The translations under genes and the position numbers were made by a program. Positions 53,892 to 64,000 of a DNA stretch of 64,000 nt are shown here, in pieces (the stretch's first letter is position 1; each line of letters opens with the position of its first letter). Where the stretch lies: contig NW_026971385.1 in assembly GCF_963678635.1 (NCBI RefSeq), forward strand, positions 56,318-120,317. Reading direction: 5' to 3'. A model generated the notes under the pieces. It was not told the DNA's origin. It saw nothing but the letters and a program-made list of their open reading frames with translations, and made no database searches. The DNA comes from Symsagittifera roscoffensis (taxonomy: Eukaryota; Xenacoelomorpha; Acoela; Convolutidae).

Positions 53892-54212
53892 AATGAATAC
53901 GTAAGCAAACTGCTGATTGTTCAAACTATCATAAATAAAACTAGGTTTTTAGATTTTTGCTTCTCATCCGAGTGCTAGGAAGCTAATGTTGAAGGTGTGT
54001 TTTTACAAAACATTTGACCAATCCAAAGAAAACTTAGAGAGTCAAGTGTGATATCATAATGATGCTTTTTCAGCCATGATTTGGATTTCATAAGAACCAA
54101 AATTTTTTTAATGTGGTTTCAAATGGGTATGAATATTTTCGGTTTGCTGGACAAATATACAAAAAAAATTACGCTGAACTCAAACTCGAAGACATCCATG
54201 TGATTTCTTTAA

Positions 54213-55101
54213 CAATTTCAAATTTTTCAGCTATAACTAAATACGTTAACAAAAGGAGGAAAAAAGAGTTTTAGAAAGAAGATTTTTAAATTATTTTAAA
54301 TGATGATTTTTTTTGATTTTTTAATTTCGTTCTTGGTCTTAGATTTTTCTTGTTTGAATCATTGAATTTTGAACATTCTGTGCTATTGCACAGCAGTTGG
54401 TTGACTTTGTTTGTTCTGACAAAAGAAGATTCTTCGGAAATTCTACTGTCTTTGATATTAGATTTTTGATTTGATAAACTTCAATTTAATGACCAAATTT
54501 ACAGCACTTTTGTTGCTTGATGCAGAGCTCAATTTGAAGACATACAATCAAACTCTATAGCAATTCATAAGTTTTTAGCAAAAATTAAAAACTATTCGTG
54601 AACCTTATATGGTTCAACTGCTTGTTTTAAAAAAAGACAGAAAAGATATAGAAATTAACATAAATGATGACTTTTTTCAATTTAAATTTTCATTCTTGAT
54701 TTTAGATTTTTCCTACTTGAATACTTGAGATTGAATTTTTTTGTGCTACTTGCAAAACAAATTGCTATCGTTGTTTGTATTAACACTTATCAAATGTCCT
54801 TTAATTTTGGAGCAAGCAAGGCCCACCGGGATCATAATTCAATACTCCATGACTTTCTGATATTTGATAAAAAATAGATTTCAATTTTCTTGAATAAACT
54901 CGTAATTTTTTAACAGCGCTCTCTTCTTTTTAAAAAATTAAATATAGGGCCTTCAATATCTATCATACGCAATAATTAAAAAGGATATAAAATTTATTTG
55001 CATTCTAACCTGCGTGACCGGTTGCTCTGGAAGTAGCACAGATTTTTACGACCAAAACTTTATTGTTTTTTTTTTCGAATTAAGGCATTTTTTGATTGTA
55101 G
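54213..55101. other. AT-rich DNA, no gene seen
   Basis: No coding-like frame. It begins at the right breakpoint of the tandem duplication and ends at the exon-like fragment. Confidence 0.5.
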
Positions 55102-55222
55102 GCGATGCGGAGAATGGAATTAGGAAATGCTACGATACATTTTTTGAGTCAAACGGGCATTTAAAAAGCACAAATGCTCCAAGATTGTCTTTAACTTGAC
55201 GAAAATACAGATGGAGATGATC
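55102..55222 (+). pseudogene. Exon-like fragment (GDAENG...), copy 2
   Basis: Preceded by the same TTTTTTGATTGTAG acceptor-like sequence as 38238 and reading GDAENGIRKCYDTFFESNGH. It stops after RLSLT because of a small change relative to copy 1. It marks the right-hand end of homology between unit I and this side of the duplicated region. Confidence 0.4.
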
Positions 55223-55328
55223 ACTTATTTCGAATTTTGTACCTATTATCGAGTTACCGTATGTAATATGGGAATTTAGTGTTTTTAAATTGATTTCATC
55301 GTATCAGTAAGCTTCTGTTTTTTCCAGA

Positions 55329-55561
55329 TAAACGTGCAGGACCAGGATATCTCCCCTGTTCCTTTGGAGGCAGCAGAAGGCACGAACGAATGATGAGTGT
55401 TGGGAGAGTGAGAACTCAAAAATGGCATACATGCACCCCTTAACCAAGACATGGAAGTGTCCACCAGCCAACAGTCGGGGGTCTCCGCGGAACAGTTTGA
55501 AAGAGCCAGTCTCAGAAAATCCAATGGCAGCATTAGGAAGATGCAATAGTTTGAAGTAGTT
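55329..55561 (+). pseudogene. Exon-like fragment after a TTTTTTCCAG acceptor
   Basis: Following CTGTTTTTTCCAG, the plus strand reads INVQDQDISPVPLEAAEGTNE, then stops, then a coding-like NGIHAPLNQDMEVSTSQQS and SAEQFERASLRKSNGS. GC content is above the surroundings. Two or more in-frame stops make it a decayed exon at best. No family recognised. Two minus-strand frames here are antisense. Confidence 0.3.
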
Positions 55562-55695
55562 CATCGCAACGGAAGATGATACGCATCAGATCTTAAGAGT
55601 TTTTTTTGAGTTTTTTGGTGCTCTTTTGATATTTCCTTTTGTACCTCTTTAAAGTAAAAATTAAGCAATAGGTTGAATTCAAACAGTAAAATAGG

Positions 55696-55920
55696 TTGAA
55701 TTCAAATAGCTGGCAACTTGAAGATAAAAATTGTGCCAATTGTGAACCCGGTCAATGTGCTTTATCAGAAACAGTATTTCGGCAGACTGCAGAAATTCGG
55801 CTAAACCAAATGCTTCATAATTGCAAAAATGAGTACTTATTGAAATTGTGCTCACTTTTGTCAGTTAGTTCTACAGAAAAATGCGACAACAACAAGAAAA
55901 GCCGGTTACTGCGCAAGTAG
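55696..55920 (+). CDS. Possible small ORF, cysteine-containing (hypothetical)
   Basis: A 74-codon frame with CANCEPGQCALSE and a helical LNQMLHNCKNEYLLKLCSLL. The cysteines in the first part could suggest metal binding, but spacing fits no family I know. It follows the exon-like fragment by about 140 bp and could be a later exon of the same relic. Confidence 0.25.
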   Translation: MNSNSWQLEDKNCANCEPGQCALSETVFRQTAEIRLNQMLHNCKNEYLLKLCSLLSVSSTEKCDNNKKSRLLRK

Positions 55921-56407
55921 CACAGAATGTTCCCATAATAGTCTTAAAAAACAATATTTTTTTTCAAATTATTGCCGTTTTTTTCGGCGTGGTGTGATAA
56001 AATGAGCTGACAAAAACTGGGGATTAGGTATAATTGACATTCATAGTAAGAAAAGTAATCTAAAAAACAATTTTTGTAGAAAAACAACTAGAAAAACAAA
56101 AAAATCGAAAAAAAATTTTCGAAACGCTTTTTAAGCTTTTTGCAGTTTTTTAAATTTTGAATAATTTGATTTAAAAAAAAACTAAACCTTACTTAAACAA
56201 AAATTATTTTTCACTTTTTAAAATAAACAATTGTAAGCTTAAAAGCTATTACAATAAAACTGCTCGCTCGCTCGCTTTATTCGCTCGAACTAAGACAAAA
56301 AAATCAAAAATTTTAAACCGGTTTTCAGTTTTTCTCGACAATGGAAAATTTTTTGAGAATTTTAATGTGTTTCATTACGAGTGCAAACTGTGCATTCTCT
56401 GCATTGT
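55921..56407. other. AT-rich DNA, no gene seen
   Basis: A/T-run-rich spacer without a coding-like frame. Confidence 0.5.
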
Positions 56408-57155
56408 AAACGGAATCCGCAACAAGCCATAATCGGTTTTGTCGCGGAATCCTCAACAGTTCTACTTTTTTTTGATCTTCTATGCTGTTTTGGATTCCAC
56501 AAACAAATACGTAAATCATAGTACCGCTCAAAATTGCTCCAAAAGTATGCAAATTTGCGGAATCCGCAACAGTTTTTGTGGAATCCAGAACAGTTTGTGG
56601 AACCCACAAACAAATGATAAAACATTTGTATCGTTAAATTGAGCTGTTGCGGAATCCACAACTGTAAGTGGAATCCGCAAATTGTAAGTGGAATCCGCAA
56701 ATTACAAGTGGAATCCGCAAATTGTAAGTGGAATCCGCATTTTGTTTTAAGATTGGTTTGTGGTTTCCGCTGACAAATGGATAAGTTCTTTTGCGTTCAA
56801 ATTCCCATAAATAATAAATCAATTATTCCACCTCTAGCTTTTAATTGTTTATATGCAAGTTGAGTAATAAACAAAATGCGGAATCCACTTACAATTTGCG
56901 GAAACTGTTAACATTTAGCCGAATCCGCTTACATTTGCGGATTACGCATACAAATTTTGCGGATTCCACTTACATTTGTGGATTCCCCTTACATTTTGCG
57001 GAATCCACTATTAGTTGCGGAATCCAGAACAACTAGCTATATTTGCTTGTTGCGGAATCCGCAACAAAACAAATGTGCCGACAAAATTTACGTTACAGGT
57101 ATATGTATGCGGAATCCACTGAAATTTCGTTTGTGGAATCCACTTACTTTTTGGA
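56408..57155. repeat. Fold-back cluster of GGAATCCGC modules
   Basis: A dense set of about 20-bp modules centred on GCGGAATCCGCAA or GTGGAATCCGCAAATT. Between 56660 and 56740 four modules stand in tandem in one orientation; from 56877 to 57150 further modules run mainly in the opposite orientation (TTTGCGGATTCCACTTACA). A spacer lies near 56741-56876. The stretch could fold into an extended hairpin. Open frames within it are by-products of the repetition. Confidence 0.8.
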
Positions 57156-59501
57156 ACATATTTTAAGACTTGTCTCTGGAATCAAGGAATAAACAGACAC
57201 AAAAATGTGCTCCTATCCGGTGCACAGTTTGGCCTCGTAATTTCGAATCACAATTGTAAGGCTTTATTATGATATGGCACTCAACCAAGTCCGATGATTA
57301 TTTGTAATAACTGATTTTTGGTGGAAAACAAAACGAAAAAAAGAACACCCGTACAAAGTTCCTCCTTTATTTCAATGTTCGGAACAAAACTGCCATTCAG
57401 TCGCGATACTTCCCTAGTCAATCAGGAGAAGTTATTTGCAAGATCTTGCAAAATTCTGGCAAATGAGGGTTATTTTGAGAAAATTTATCTTGGAAATCAT
57501 CTTTTCTAGAAAAAAGTTTCAAAACACAGCGAGATAAAAACATATATGTATATGATCAGAGAAAGTTGAAATGACATTCTCAAAACAAAATTGTTGTCGA
57601 AATTTTTGACCTCATCCAATTAAAATGAACAAAACTAAACATAATTTCTGCATTGTTTCCTTGAAAATGATTTTTTTTTTCAATTTTCTCAAAAATTTCT
57701 TTACTTGATTGAATTCTAAAGAAGATTAAAAAAGATTCCAAGCGATAATAATGATCGAAATAATGATGAATGATTTGGCTTTTTGACTCGTTTCAACTTC
57801 TGACCTTTTGCTCCAAAATATCAAGGTAGCTGTATGGTAGCTGTTTTGTATCCGCTGGAACAACAACTTAAGCGTAAAATATAGTTTCCTTTCTTTTGTA
57901 GATCAATTGTTTGTTTATTCCATATTCCAAAAGGTGTTTGCTCTTGGTTTGATGAAACACTTCGACAAAAAATTAAGTGTTTTGGTCCATCGAGGTCCTT
58001 TGGCTCATTGGCTTATTTTTCCAAATAAAATGGTATTTCAATGTTTTTTGTGGAATTTGAAAGTAGTTTATCGTTCAAATTAAAAATTCCTTTTTAACTT
58101 CACATAATCAGTGTACATAAACAATTTGAAGCGTTAATATTGTTTTTTTTTTAAATAATTTTTGTGATATGTGCGTAGGAAATTGTACTTTTTGTTTCTA
58201 CCTAATCGAACACTTTTTCTGCACTCACTGTCCAAAAAAATTGTGGCTAGCAGAATAATCTATAAATAAAAAATAGAAGTGACGTTTTCTTCTCGATTTT
58301 TTGGCAAAACTTTTAATCATCACCCTTTAAAAGATTTCTTGGATTAATTGTTTTTTTTTCTAAGTCTCTTGTCTTTTATATAATTTTAAACCTTACTTGT
58401 CCTGAACCACTTACACTTCAATTTGAAAATTGTTCGTTGCAATCGTTAGGGCATCATTAAGAGTTAACTTTTTCATAACTTTTGTGCCTAAGTTCATTGT
58501 AGTTTTAGAGATATACTAAAACCTATGGAATCGTAGGTTCTGGCATGCACTGGTCTTTTTTTTTGTTCAGAACTAATTAAAATCTGTGGCTAAGTCGGTC
58601 AAGATTAATGAGATTTGAATTGTTTTGTCAAAAAACATCAACCCGAGGGCGTAGTTTCTGGCATGCACTGACTCAAAATATTTCAACTACTGCGTACTTT
58701 TTAAACTAATTGTTTTGGTTGGTTGTTAAACAATTGAAAAGGGCTAAATTTTGATGTAGTTCGCTCGTAGTTTTATATGCTCGTAGTAGTTGCTGATTAT
58801 AAGTTTTCTTCAATTAAAAAAATTTAATGTTTTTTCCTTCGGCTTCACACATCTTTAATTTTGACATTTTAATGCGAAAAAAATTTCTAGCAAATCTTTA
58901 AATTGTTTTGATTGATTGTTGTTGCAAAAAAATGAGCCTTGTACAGTTTCCTGCATTTTGTTTACAATTATATATTCGTTTTAGCTCTCCACGGTTTTTG
59001 CTATGAGCTTATTGATTTTTTTGCAAGAAATTAAGGGAATTGGCCCACAAAAGTTGAAGTTTGATAGTGTTAGTAAGATTATTTAAGTAATGTGAAAAAC
59101 AATTTTTTTATGCGAATTTCGATCAGTTTAGACCCATTCATTAAGCTACCATTTCTAGTGTCTGTTCTTTGTAATGAAATAGATTTTAATTGTTTTTTTT
59201 AATTTAAAACTAGTTACCTGTCAACCCATTTAACCAATGTTTTTTTTTAATTTACATTCTCAGTATAAATAAATATTAGCAGTTCAAAACCACGCGTAAC
59301 TTTTCTTGTTTTAAAAGGTTGTCTTTTTGATGAGGTTTTGAATTTAAATTTTTTGTTTTATCTACTGAGAAAATTTTCAGCTTTTATGGCGGAACCATGT
59401 TGCTAGTAGCTGAAAAATCTAGGAAAAACTATACTGAAGCTGAACATAGAAGCGAAGTAACATTCTCATCTCTTTTTTGACAAAAATTTAGACTCTTTGG
59501 C
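57156..59501. other. AT-rich DNA with a dispersed repeat, no gene seen
   Basis: No coding-like frame. 58316-58505 is repeated in direct orientation at 60935-61110. The word TTCTGGCATGCACTG occurs twice (about 58541 and 58655). Confidence 0.5.
58316..58505. repeat. Dispersed direct repeat, copy 1
   Basis: About 190 bp (ATCATCACCCTTTAAAAGAT ... GCCTAAGTTCATTGTA) matching 60935-61110 with scattered differences and a gap of about 14 bp. Non-coding. Terminal structure not recognised. Confidence 0.8.
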
Positions 59502-59509
59502 CTTCGAAA

Positions 59510-59838
59510 GAGGGGCGGATTTAGGGGGCGGACGCCTTTTCCTCAGGAATTCGGCCCCCTGCCGACCCAAAGGGTCTCCCCTTTGGTACTTTTTAAAAAA
59601 TCCATTTTTGGCCGACAGACCCTAAAATTTTTTTAAAGGAGCCCAAAAATGGCTTTTTTAACTGTTTTTTCAAAAACTTGCCTGCGGCCCAGAAAATTTG
59701 GCCAAAACAGCGGTTTTATGCCGCTTTAGGAGAGCTCGGAAAATCAATTTGGTCGACCTAAAAAAAAGGTCGTCAAAATTTTCGAAAACTTTGAAAATCC
59801 GCCCCCCCCCCCTCAAGAAAATCCTAGATCCGCCCCTG
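59510..59838. mobile_element. hAT-type miniature element with 8-bp target duplication
   Basis: A 329-bp element with termini GAGGGGCGGATTTAGG (left; first base changed from C) and CCTAGATCCGCCCCTG (right). These form inverted repeats of the CAGGGGCGGAT type. It is flanked by perfect direct repeats CTTCGAAA at 59502-59509 and 59839-59846; 8 bp is the hAT target-site length. The interior is non-coding, with a C-rich run near the right end, and matches the truncated copies at 27.7-28.3 kb in reverse orientation. Short frames inside (RGGGRIF-like) are not genes. Confidence 0.88.
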
Positions 59839-59846
59839 CTTCGAAA

Positions 59847-60934
59847 GATTTTTTGGAAGGGGAGGGGGTGCTCGTTTTGCTTTATCATTTTAAATTTTTA
59901 TAATTTAATTTAAAAGCCCTATTTTGTCGGGTATTGAGGTATAGTATTTAAGCAAAAAGTTCTTTTTTTTCTGAGTTTTTTTCTGATTCGTGTGTTCTCG
60001 CAAGATTTGATTGATGTTCCCTCAACCACTGAATGTTTTTGAAAAACGTTTGTTGTAATTGCATTTTTAGAGCCTACTGTTGATTTAAAGTAAGTGCCAT
60101 ATTTGTCATGATTCCTGAGATACAGTTCTTAAAAGTAAAAATTGTTTTTTCCTACTTCGAAGATTTAGTTAAAGGTTGACAGTAAAATAATGATGGCCAA
60201 AACAATTAAAGCTTTCTGAGGGCAACTACCTAGCGGATGTGAGTACGTATGTGTGTTCCTCCCTTCTTCCACGAACGCTAACAATTTTTTTACCACGAAA
60301 AATCATATGTTAAAAGTTCTTGCTATAAAAAAATTATCTTCATAGGAGGTTATCTTGCAAGACATGCTACTGCAATGCATCTTTTCTTAAAAAAAATTGC
60401 ATGATAACATTTCTTGAGCAAGTAGGGTCATCCTTGCCCCCAATTTTTTAATTTGAAGAAGTCTAGGGGGCAAATTCAAAATCATTTCTCTTGGCAGTTG
60501 GAAAAGTTTTCAACAAAGGATCATTTTAACTCCAGAAAAAGCATTAAAATTGTATCAGTTAACTCTGTCTGCCATTTACTTGTGGTACATGATTATGCTA
60601 TGAAAGAATTAATTTCAAAAAACATCTAAACTTCGTTGATCAAAACAATTAGAACCTCTCGATTCAGACTTTTTAGAATTCAATTTTAATTTTCATTCAA
60701 AAATCTCAGCTCTTTTTTACTCACCCCATTTTTGTAAATTTCTAGGCATTATTTGTTTTCGCGTGTGAAGATGGCTTAACGTATGATGTTACCTTGTAAG
60801 GACGAAAAGCAAATATTTTCACAATGTTCAGTTGTTCAACATTCCAAGTTTCATTGAACATGACAACGTTAAATGGTTTTTCAAAACTGCCAAAGTCTCT
60901 AGTCATTCTCTAGGTTTTTTGCCATTTTTTTGCC
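59847..60934. other. AT-rich DNA, no gene seen
   Basis: No coding-like frame or clear repeat recognised. Confidence 0.5.
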
Positions 60935-61110
60935 ATCATCACCCTTCAAAAGATTTCTTGGGTTAATTGTTTTCTTCTAAGTCTCTTGTCTTTTATATAA
61001 CTTTAAACCTTACTTATCCTGAACCACTTACACTTCATTTTGAAATTGTTTATTGCAATCGTTAAGAGTTAACTTTTACCTAACTTTTGTGCCTAAGTTC
61101 ATTGTAAGTA
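60935..61110. repeat. Dispersed direct repeat, copy 2
   Basis: Second copy of 58316-58505 in the same orientation, diverged by substitutions and a small deletion. The two are 2.6 kb apart. Confidence 0.8.
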
Positions 61111-61235
61111 GTGTAATAATTAATCAGGAGAGCCGTACATAACCGGTTGATTTAAGATTTTGCCAATTCGCGCGCGGAAAAGAACTTGTTCAGACATGAT
61201 GAAATACGTTTACCCGAGAGTTAAAGTTTTGTAAT

Positions 61236-61357
61236 CATGCCGCCAAACGACGGTTTTTAATAGGACAGATTTCGATGCAACTATTAATTTCATAAACATG
61301 CCGCAAAACGATAGTTTTTTATTGGTTGAAATTCAATGCAGCTAGGTACGTCATTGC
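61236..61357. repeat. 61-bp two-copy direct repeat
   Basis: CATGCCGCCAAACGACGGTTT (61236) and CATGCCGCAAAACGATAGTTT (61297) head two diverged tandem units of about 61 bp. Non-coding. Confidence 0.7.
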
Positions 61358-61554
61358 GCGTCATTGTGCGGTTTAATTTGAAAACTAACCTGATTGGAAA
61401 AGACTCTGATTTTCTATATTTTCATTTTCATACAGTAGTGTAATCTGATCAGTTGGTAAAATTGAAACTAAGTTTTTGCAAAGGCTATAAAACTTGATAA
61501 CATAATTAAAACTGCTTCGATATACCACGGATTTATATATCTCTTCCTATCAAG

Positions 61555-61875
61555 AAAAGCAAAACGCCTCAGAGAACGGTGTCAGTTACAAACAAGGAAA
61601 TACCTATAAATTTACCAGTGCATATAACTTCTGATTCCAAATCAAAGAAAGCTGCTACTAAAGCCAAAGTAAGCTACTGAATCCATTCCAAGTTCGTTTA
61701 TACCCCCAAAATGCAGTAGACCAAAACAACAAGCAAATTTCCTCAGACTGCAGAAGGGGAAAACCGAAACAAACTTATACTCAGTCTCAAACAAATCATT
61801 GCAAGAGTCGGTCGAGAAACAAGGAAAGAAAGGGTGATTTTCAGCTGCTGAAATATCTGGGCTGCAAAACTTGAT
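61555..61875 (+). pseudogene. Exon-like lysine-rich stretch
   Basis: The plus strand reads KKSKTPQRTVSVTNKEIPIN and SDSKSKKAATKAKVSY up to a stop at about 61677. It then continues in a K/N/S-rich, coding-like manner (KFVYTPKMQ, LLKYLGCKT) with another stop. GC content is slightly above background. There is no ATG in a good position and no homologue in the window. It could be a decayed exon; confidence is low. Confidence 0.22.
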
Positions 61876-62711
61876 ATGTTTTTGTTTATTTTCTATGCTC
61901 ATGTTAGTCTGCGTAAATTTTAAACGCCCTTTAAGCCAAATGATTGGTAATCTTAAAATTTAACAAGAAGTTATCCATTGAACCATTACTCTCATCGAAT
62001 GAAATTTTAAGATATTGGATACAAGTTTGTAATTTCCACAGAGCTAGTATAAAACGATAAATTTATCAAGGAGAGCTTTCAGGGGAAAGCTCTCAATATT
62101 TGGATCCCTGCTGCTGAGCAGTTTCTAGACTTCAGAATTTAAAAATCTTAGTTCATAGAAAATTACTTCGATGATTTTTGTTCCGATTTTGGAAGCAATT
62201 GCTGAAGAGTCAGGCATTGTTTCGTTTTCTGAGTTTTTGATAAATTCAAAATTGAATTAAAGATACATTTTTTGTTTGTTTCAATCAAGAACTGTTGAAG
62301 TTGAAAGCAAAAGTCAGAAGTGAACCTTCATTTAGTGTTGGGGTCTTATTTATTATTTAACCGCAAGCATGATTTGAAAGCGGTAAATAGCGGTTTATTC
62401 ACTATCTTGTTTACCTTTTTGGTTATAGTAGTCAGTCCTGTTAAGGAAAGCATTTGACCAATTCACTTCAAGTAGATACATTTAACTTCAATTCTTTCTT
62501 AAACACCTATGTCTTCATCCATTTGGATTAAAATGACTAAGTTGAACGTTATATTGCGCAAAACGTTCATAACCACGTCCGCAAAACGTTGGGGGAAAAG
62601 TACAATATCAGGGTTGATGGGAAGGGTTTATATGCAGTTCTGAGCCTAATAACTTTTGTTGTGAACAAGATAGAAGCTCGACTAACGGGACCTTCTTGGT
62701 TCTCCTGTGAT
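61876..62711. other. AT-rich DNA, no gene seen
   Basis: No coding-like frame recognised. The last part already resembles the end of the 667-bp repeat unit that follows. Confidence 0.45.
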
Positions 62712-64000
62712 AGGGCAAGCCAGTAGCCTAGCTAATATTCATTTCGTTTATAAACTGAGATGTAAAGAATCTTCAAAAATTGATATGAAAATTTGAAAAA
62801 ATCGAAAAATGAGAATAAAAAAATGAAAAAAAAATTTTTTTTTTTGTCTCAAACTCTCGAATAACGCTACCAATTGATCAGACAAGAGTTAAAATACATT
62901 GAAATATCTTTGAGAGACTCTTGAGATATTTTTTCCAAAAATTGATTTTTTTCCTTGAGCGTCTACATCGTGAACCGAGATGACAATTGAAATTTTTTAA
63001 TATCCAGCAATCTCTAAGAAACAAAAATCGTCCTTAGGACGAAACATCGCAAAAAACGCATTATTTTGCCTTAAAACAACTCCAGGGTAAATTTTCATTT
63101 TTTTTGATTTTTGGTTATTTGAACTAAATATATAATGAAAATTTTTTTAATGTAACTGAAGCGAACCGATTGAATTGGATAGAACCATAGGTTCAAAGCG
63201 TCAAGAATTTTTTTTGGAATACAGTTTTACTGTTTTTTTTTGAAAAAATTAAACTTTGAAACTTTCACATTCTTCTAAAAATGAGATTTTGACTAATTAA
63301 AGGTTCTGGATCCGATACTTTTTTGATCTAATAACGATAGAAGCTTGGCAGTGATGACAATTTCTGTTCTGCATTGCTAGGGCAAGCCAGTAGCCTAGCT
63401 AATTTTTCAATTCGTTTTTAAACTGAGAAGTAAAAAATCTTAAAAATTGATTTGAAAATTTAAAAAGGTAAAAAAAATGAAAATAAAAAATGAAAAAAAA
63501 AAAATTTCGTCTCAAACTGTCTGATAACACTTCTAATCGATCAGACAAGAGTTCCAAAATATTGAAATACCTTTGAGAAGCTCTAGAGATATTTTTTCGA
63601 AAAAGTGATTTTTTTCCTTGGGTGCCTAAATCGTGAACCGAGATGAAAATAGATTTTTTTTTATTATCCAGCAATCTCTCAGAAACAAGTTTCGTCCTCA
63701 GGACGAACATCGCAAAAAACGCATTAATTTTGCCTAAAAACAACTCCTTCATGGTAAATTTTCATTTTTTGTTTTGATTTTTGGTTATTTGAACTAAATA
63801 TAAGATGAAAAATTTTTTAACGTAACTGAAGCAAACCGATTGAATTGGATAGAACCATAGGTTCAGAGCGTCAAGATTTTTTTATTTGGAATAAAATGCT
63901 TTACTGATTTTTTTTGAAAAAATTATATTTTGAAACTTTCACATTCTTCTAAAAATGAGATTTTGAATATTTCAAGGTTTTGGATCCGAAAATTTTTGAT
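62712..64000. repeat. 667-bp tandem repeat running off the window
   Basis: AGGGCAAGCCAGTAGCCTAG occurs at 62712 and 63379. The intervening 667 bp and the 622 bp after 63379 align along their length with about 10 percent differences by eye (TCTCAAACT, GATCAGACAAGAGTT, ATATTTTTTC, TAGAACCATAGGTTC shared in order). The second unit is cut by the window end. Non-coding. Confidence 0.9.

Larger units (their letters stand above)
44523..54212. repeat. Direct tandem duplication of a 4.7-kb segment
   Basis: Copy A is 44523-49248 (4726 bp) and copy B is 49249-54212 (4964 bp). The offset is constant at 4726 until the MITE interior, where copy B has two additional 119-bp units (238 bp). All open frames I compared are identical between copies. 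The junction has only about 2 bp of shared sequence (CA). Copy B starts in the middle of the orphan gene, so it carries only its last third plus downstream sequence. Confidence 0.95.

Noticed and set aside
59670-59913. ORFs with RGGGRIF-type peptides
   Set aside because: They are translations of the hAT-type miniature element, which is non-coding.
63399-63752. 117-codon minus-strand ORF
   Set aside because: It lies within the 667-bp tandem repeat, is not open in the other unit, and has a low-complexity F-rich end.

Overview
The window reads as nuclear DNA of an AT-rich invertebrate animal. I cannot fix the phylum. The grounds are long AT-rich non-coding stretches, intron-like TTTTCAG/TTGTAG acceptor contexts, a Ty3/gypsy-type retroelement, BED/hAT transposase relatives and miniature inverted-repeat elements, with no bacterial gene organisation. 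A 200-base run of N (1956-2155) marks a scaffold gap. No rRNA, canonical tRNA or CRISPR array is visible, and I found no intact host gene that I can name.

Region 1 (2156 to about 24450) is clearly more GC-rich than the rest. On the minus strand it holds a decayed but unusually long Ty3/gypsy-like retroelement, read from high to low coordinates: a gag leader and coiled coil (17864-16689), Gag body (16783-15859), two CCHC knuckles (15946-15750), aspartic protease (15229-14442), reverse transcriptase with YVDD (about 14170-13340), RNase H, a long acidic linker, and integrase with H2C2, DD35E and a C-terminal module (12154-10794). Pol then runs through an acidic linker into a macro-domain-like module (10132-9509). 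After a spacer with a 24-bp repeat there is a second coding block of about 6.9 kb on the same strand (9036 to the gap). It carries a coiled coil, an SGNH/GDSL-type hydrolase domain, a second SGNH-like module and about 4 kb of unrecognised protein. Stops and frameshifts break everything. Upstream of gag lies a 4-kb array of a 21-bp satellite, interrupted by a 929-bp solo LTR in the same orientation as the element. A GC-richer non-coding stretch with a short duplicated module follows.

Region 2 (24.5-30.8 kb) is AT-rich with no convincing gene. It holds a 241-bp-armed near-perfect inverted repeat, G/C homopolymer tracts and truncated hAT-type miniature elements.

Region 3 (30.9-55.9 kb) is a set of duplicated units. 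Unit I (30.9-38.4 kb) and unit II (39.5-48.9 kb) each carry a BED/hAT-transposase-like ORF, a decayed Q/N-rich orphan gene, a small conserved ORF and an AT-rich inverted-terminal-repeat element. Unit I has lost the first 2.5 kb of the orphan gene. A 4726-bp piece of unit II is repeated directly in tandem (49249-54212), apparently without divergence apart from two extra 119-bp repeat units. Within the inverted-repeat element, a 349-bp segment is triplicated in unit I and a 119-bp segment is triplicated in the tandem copy.

Region 4 (56-64 kb) is AT-rich, with a fold-back cluster of GGAATCCGC modules, a 329-bp hAT-type miniature element with an 8-bp target duplication, dispersed direct repeats, and a 667-bp tandem repeat running off the end. 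The main biological interest is the oversized gypsy-like element with macro and SGNH hydrolase modules. The second is the growth of tandem repeats from inside a miniature element.
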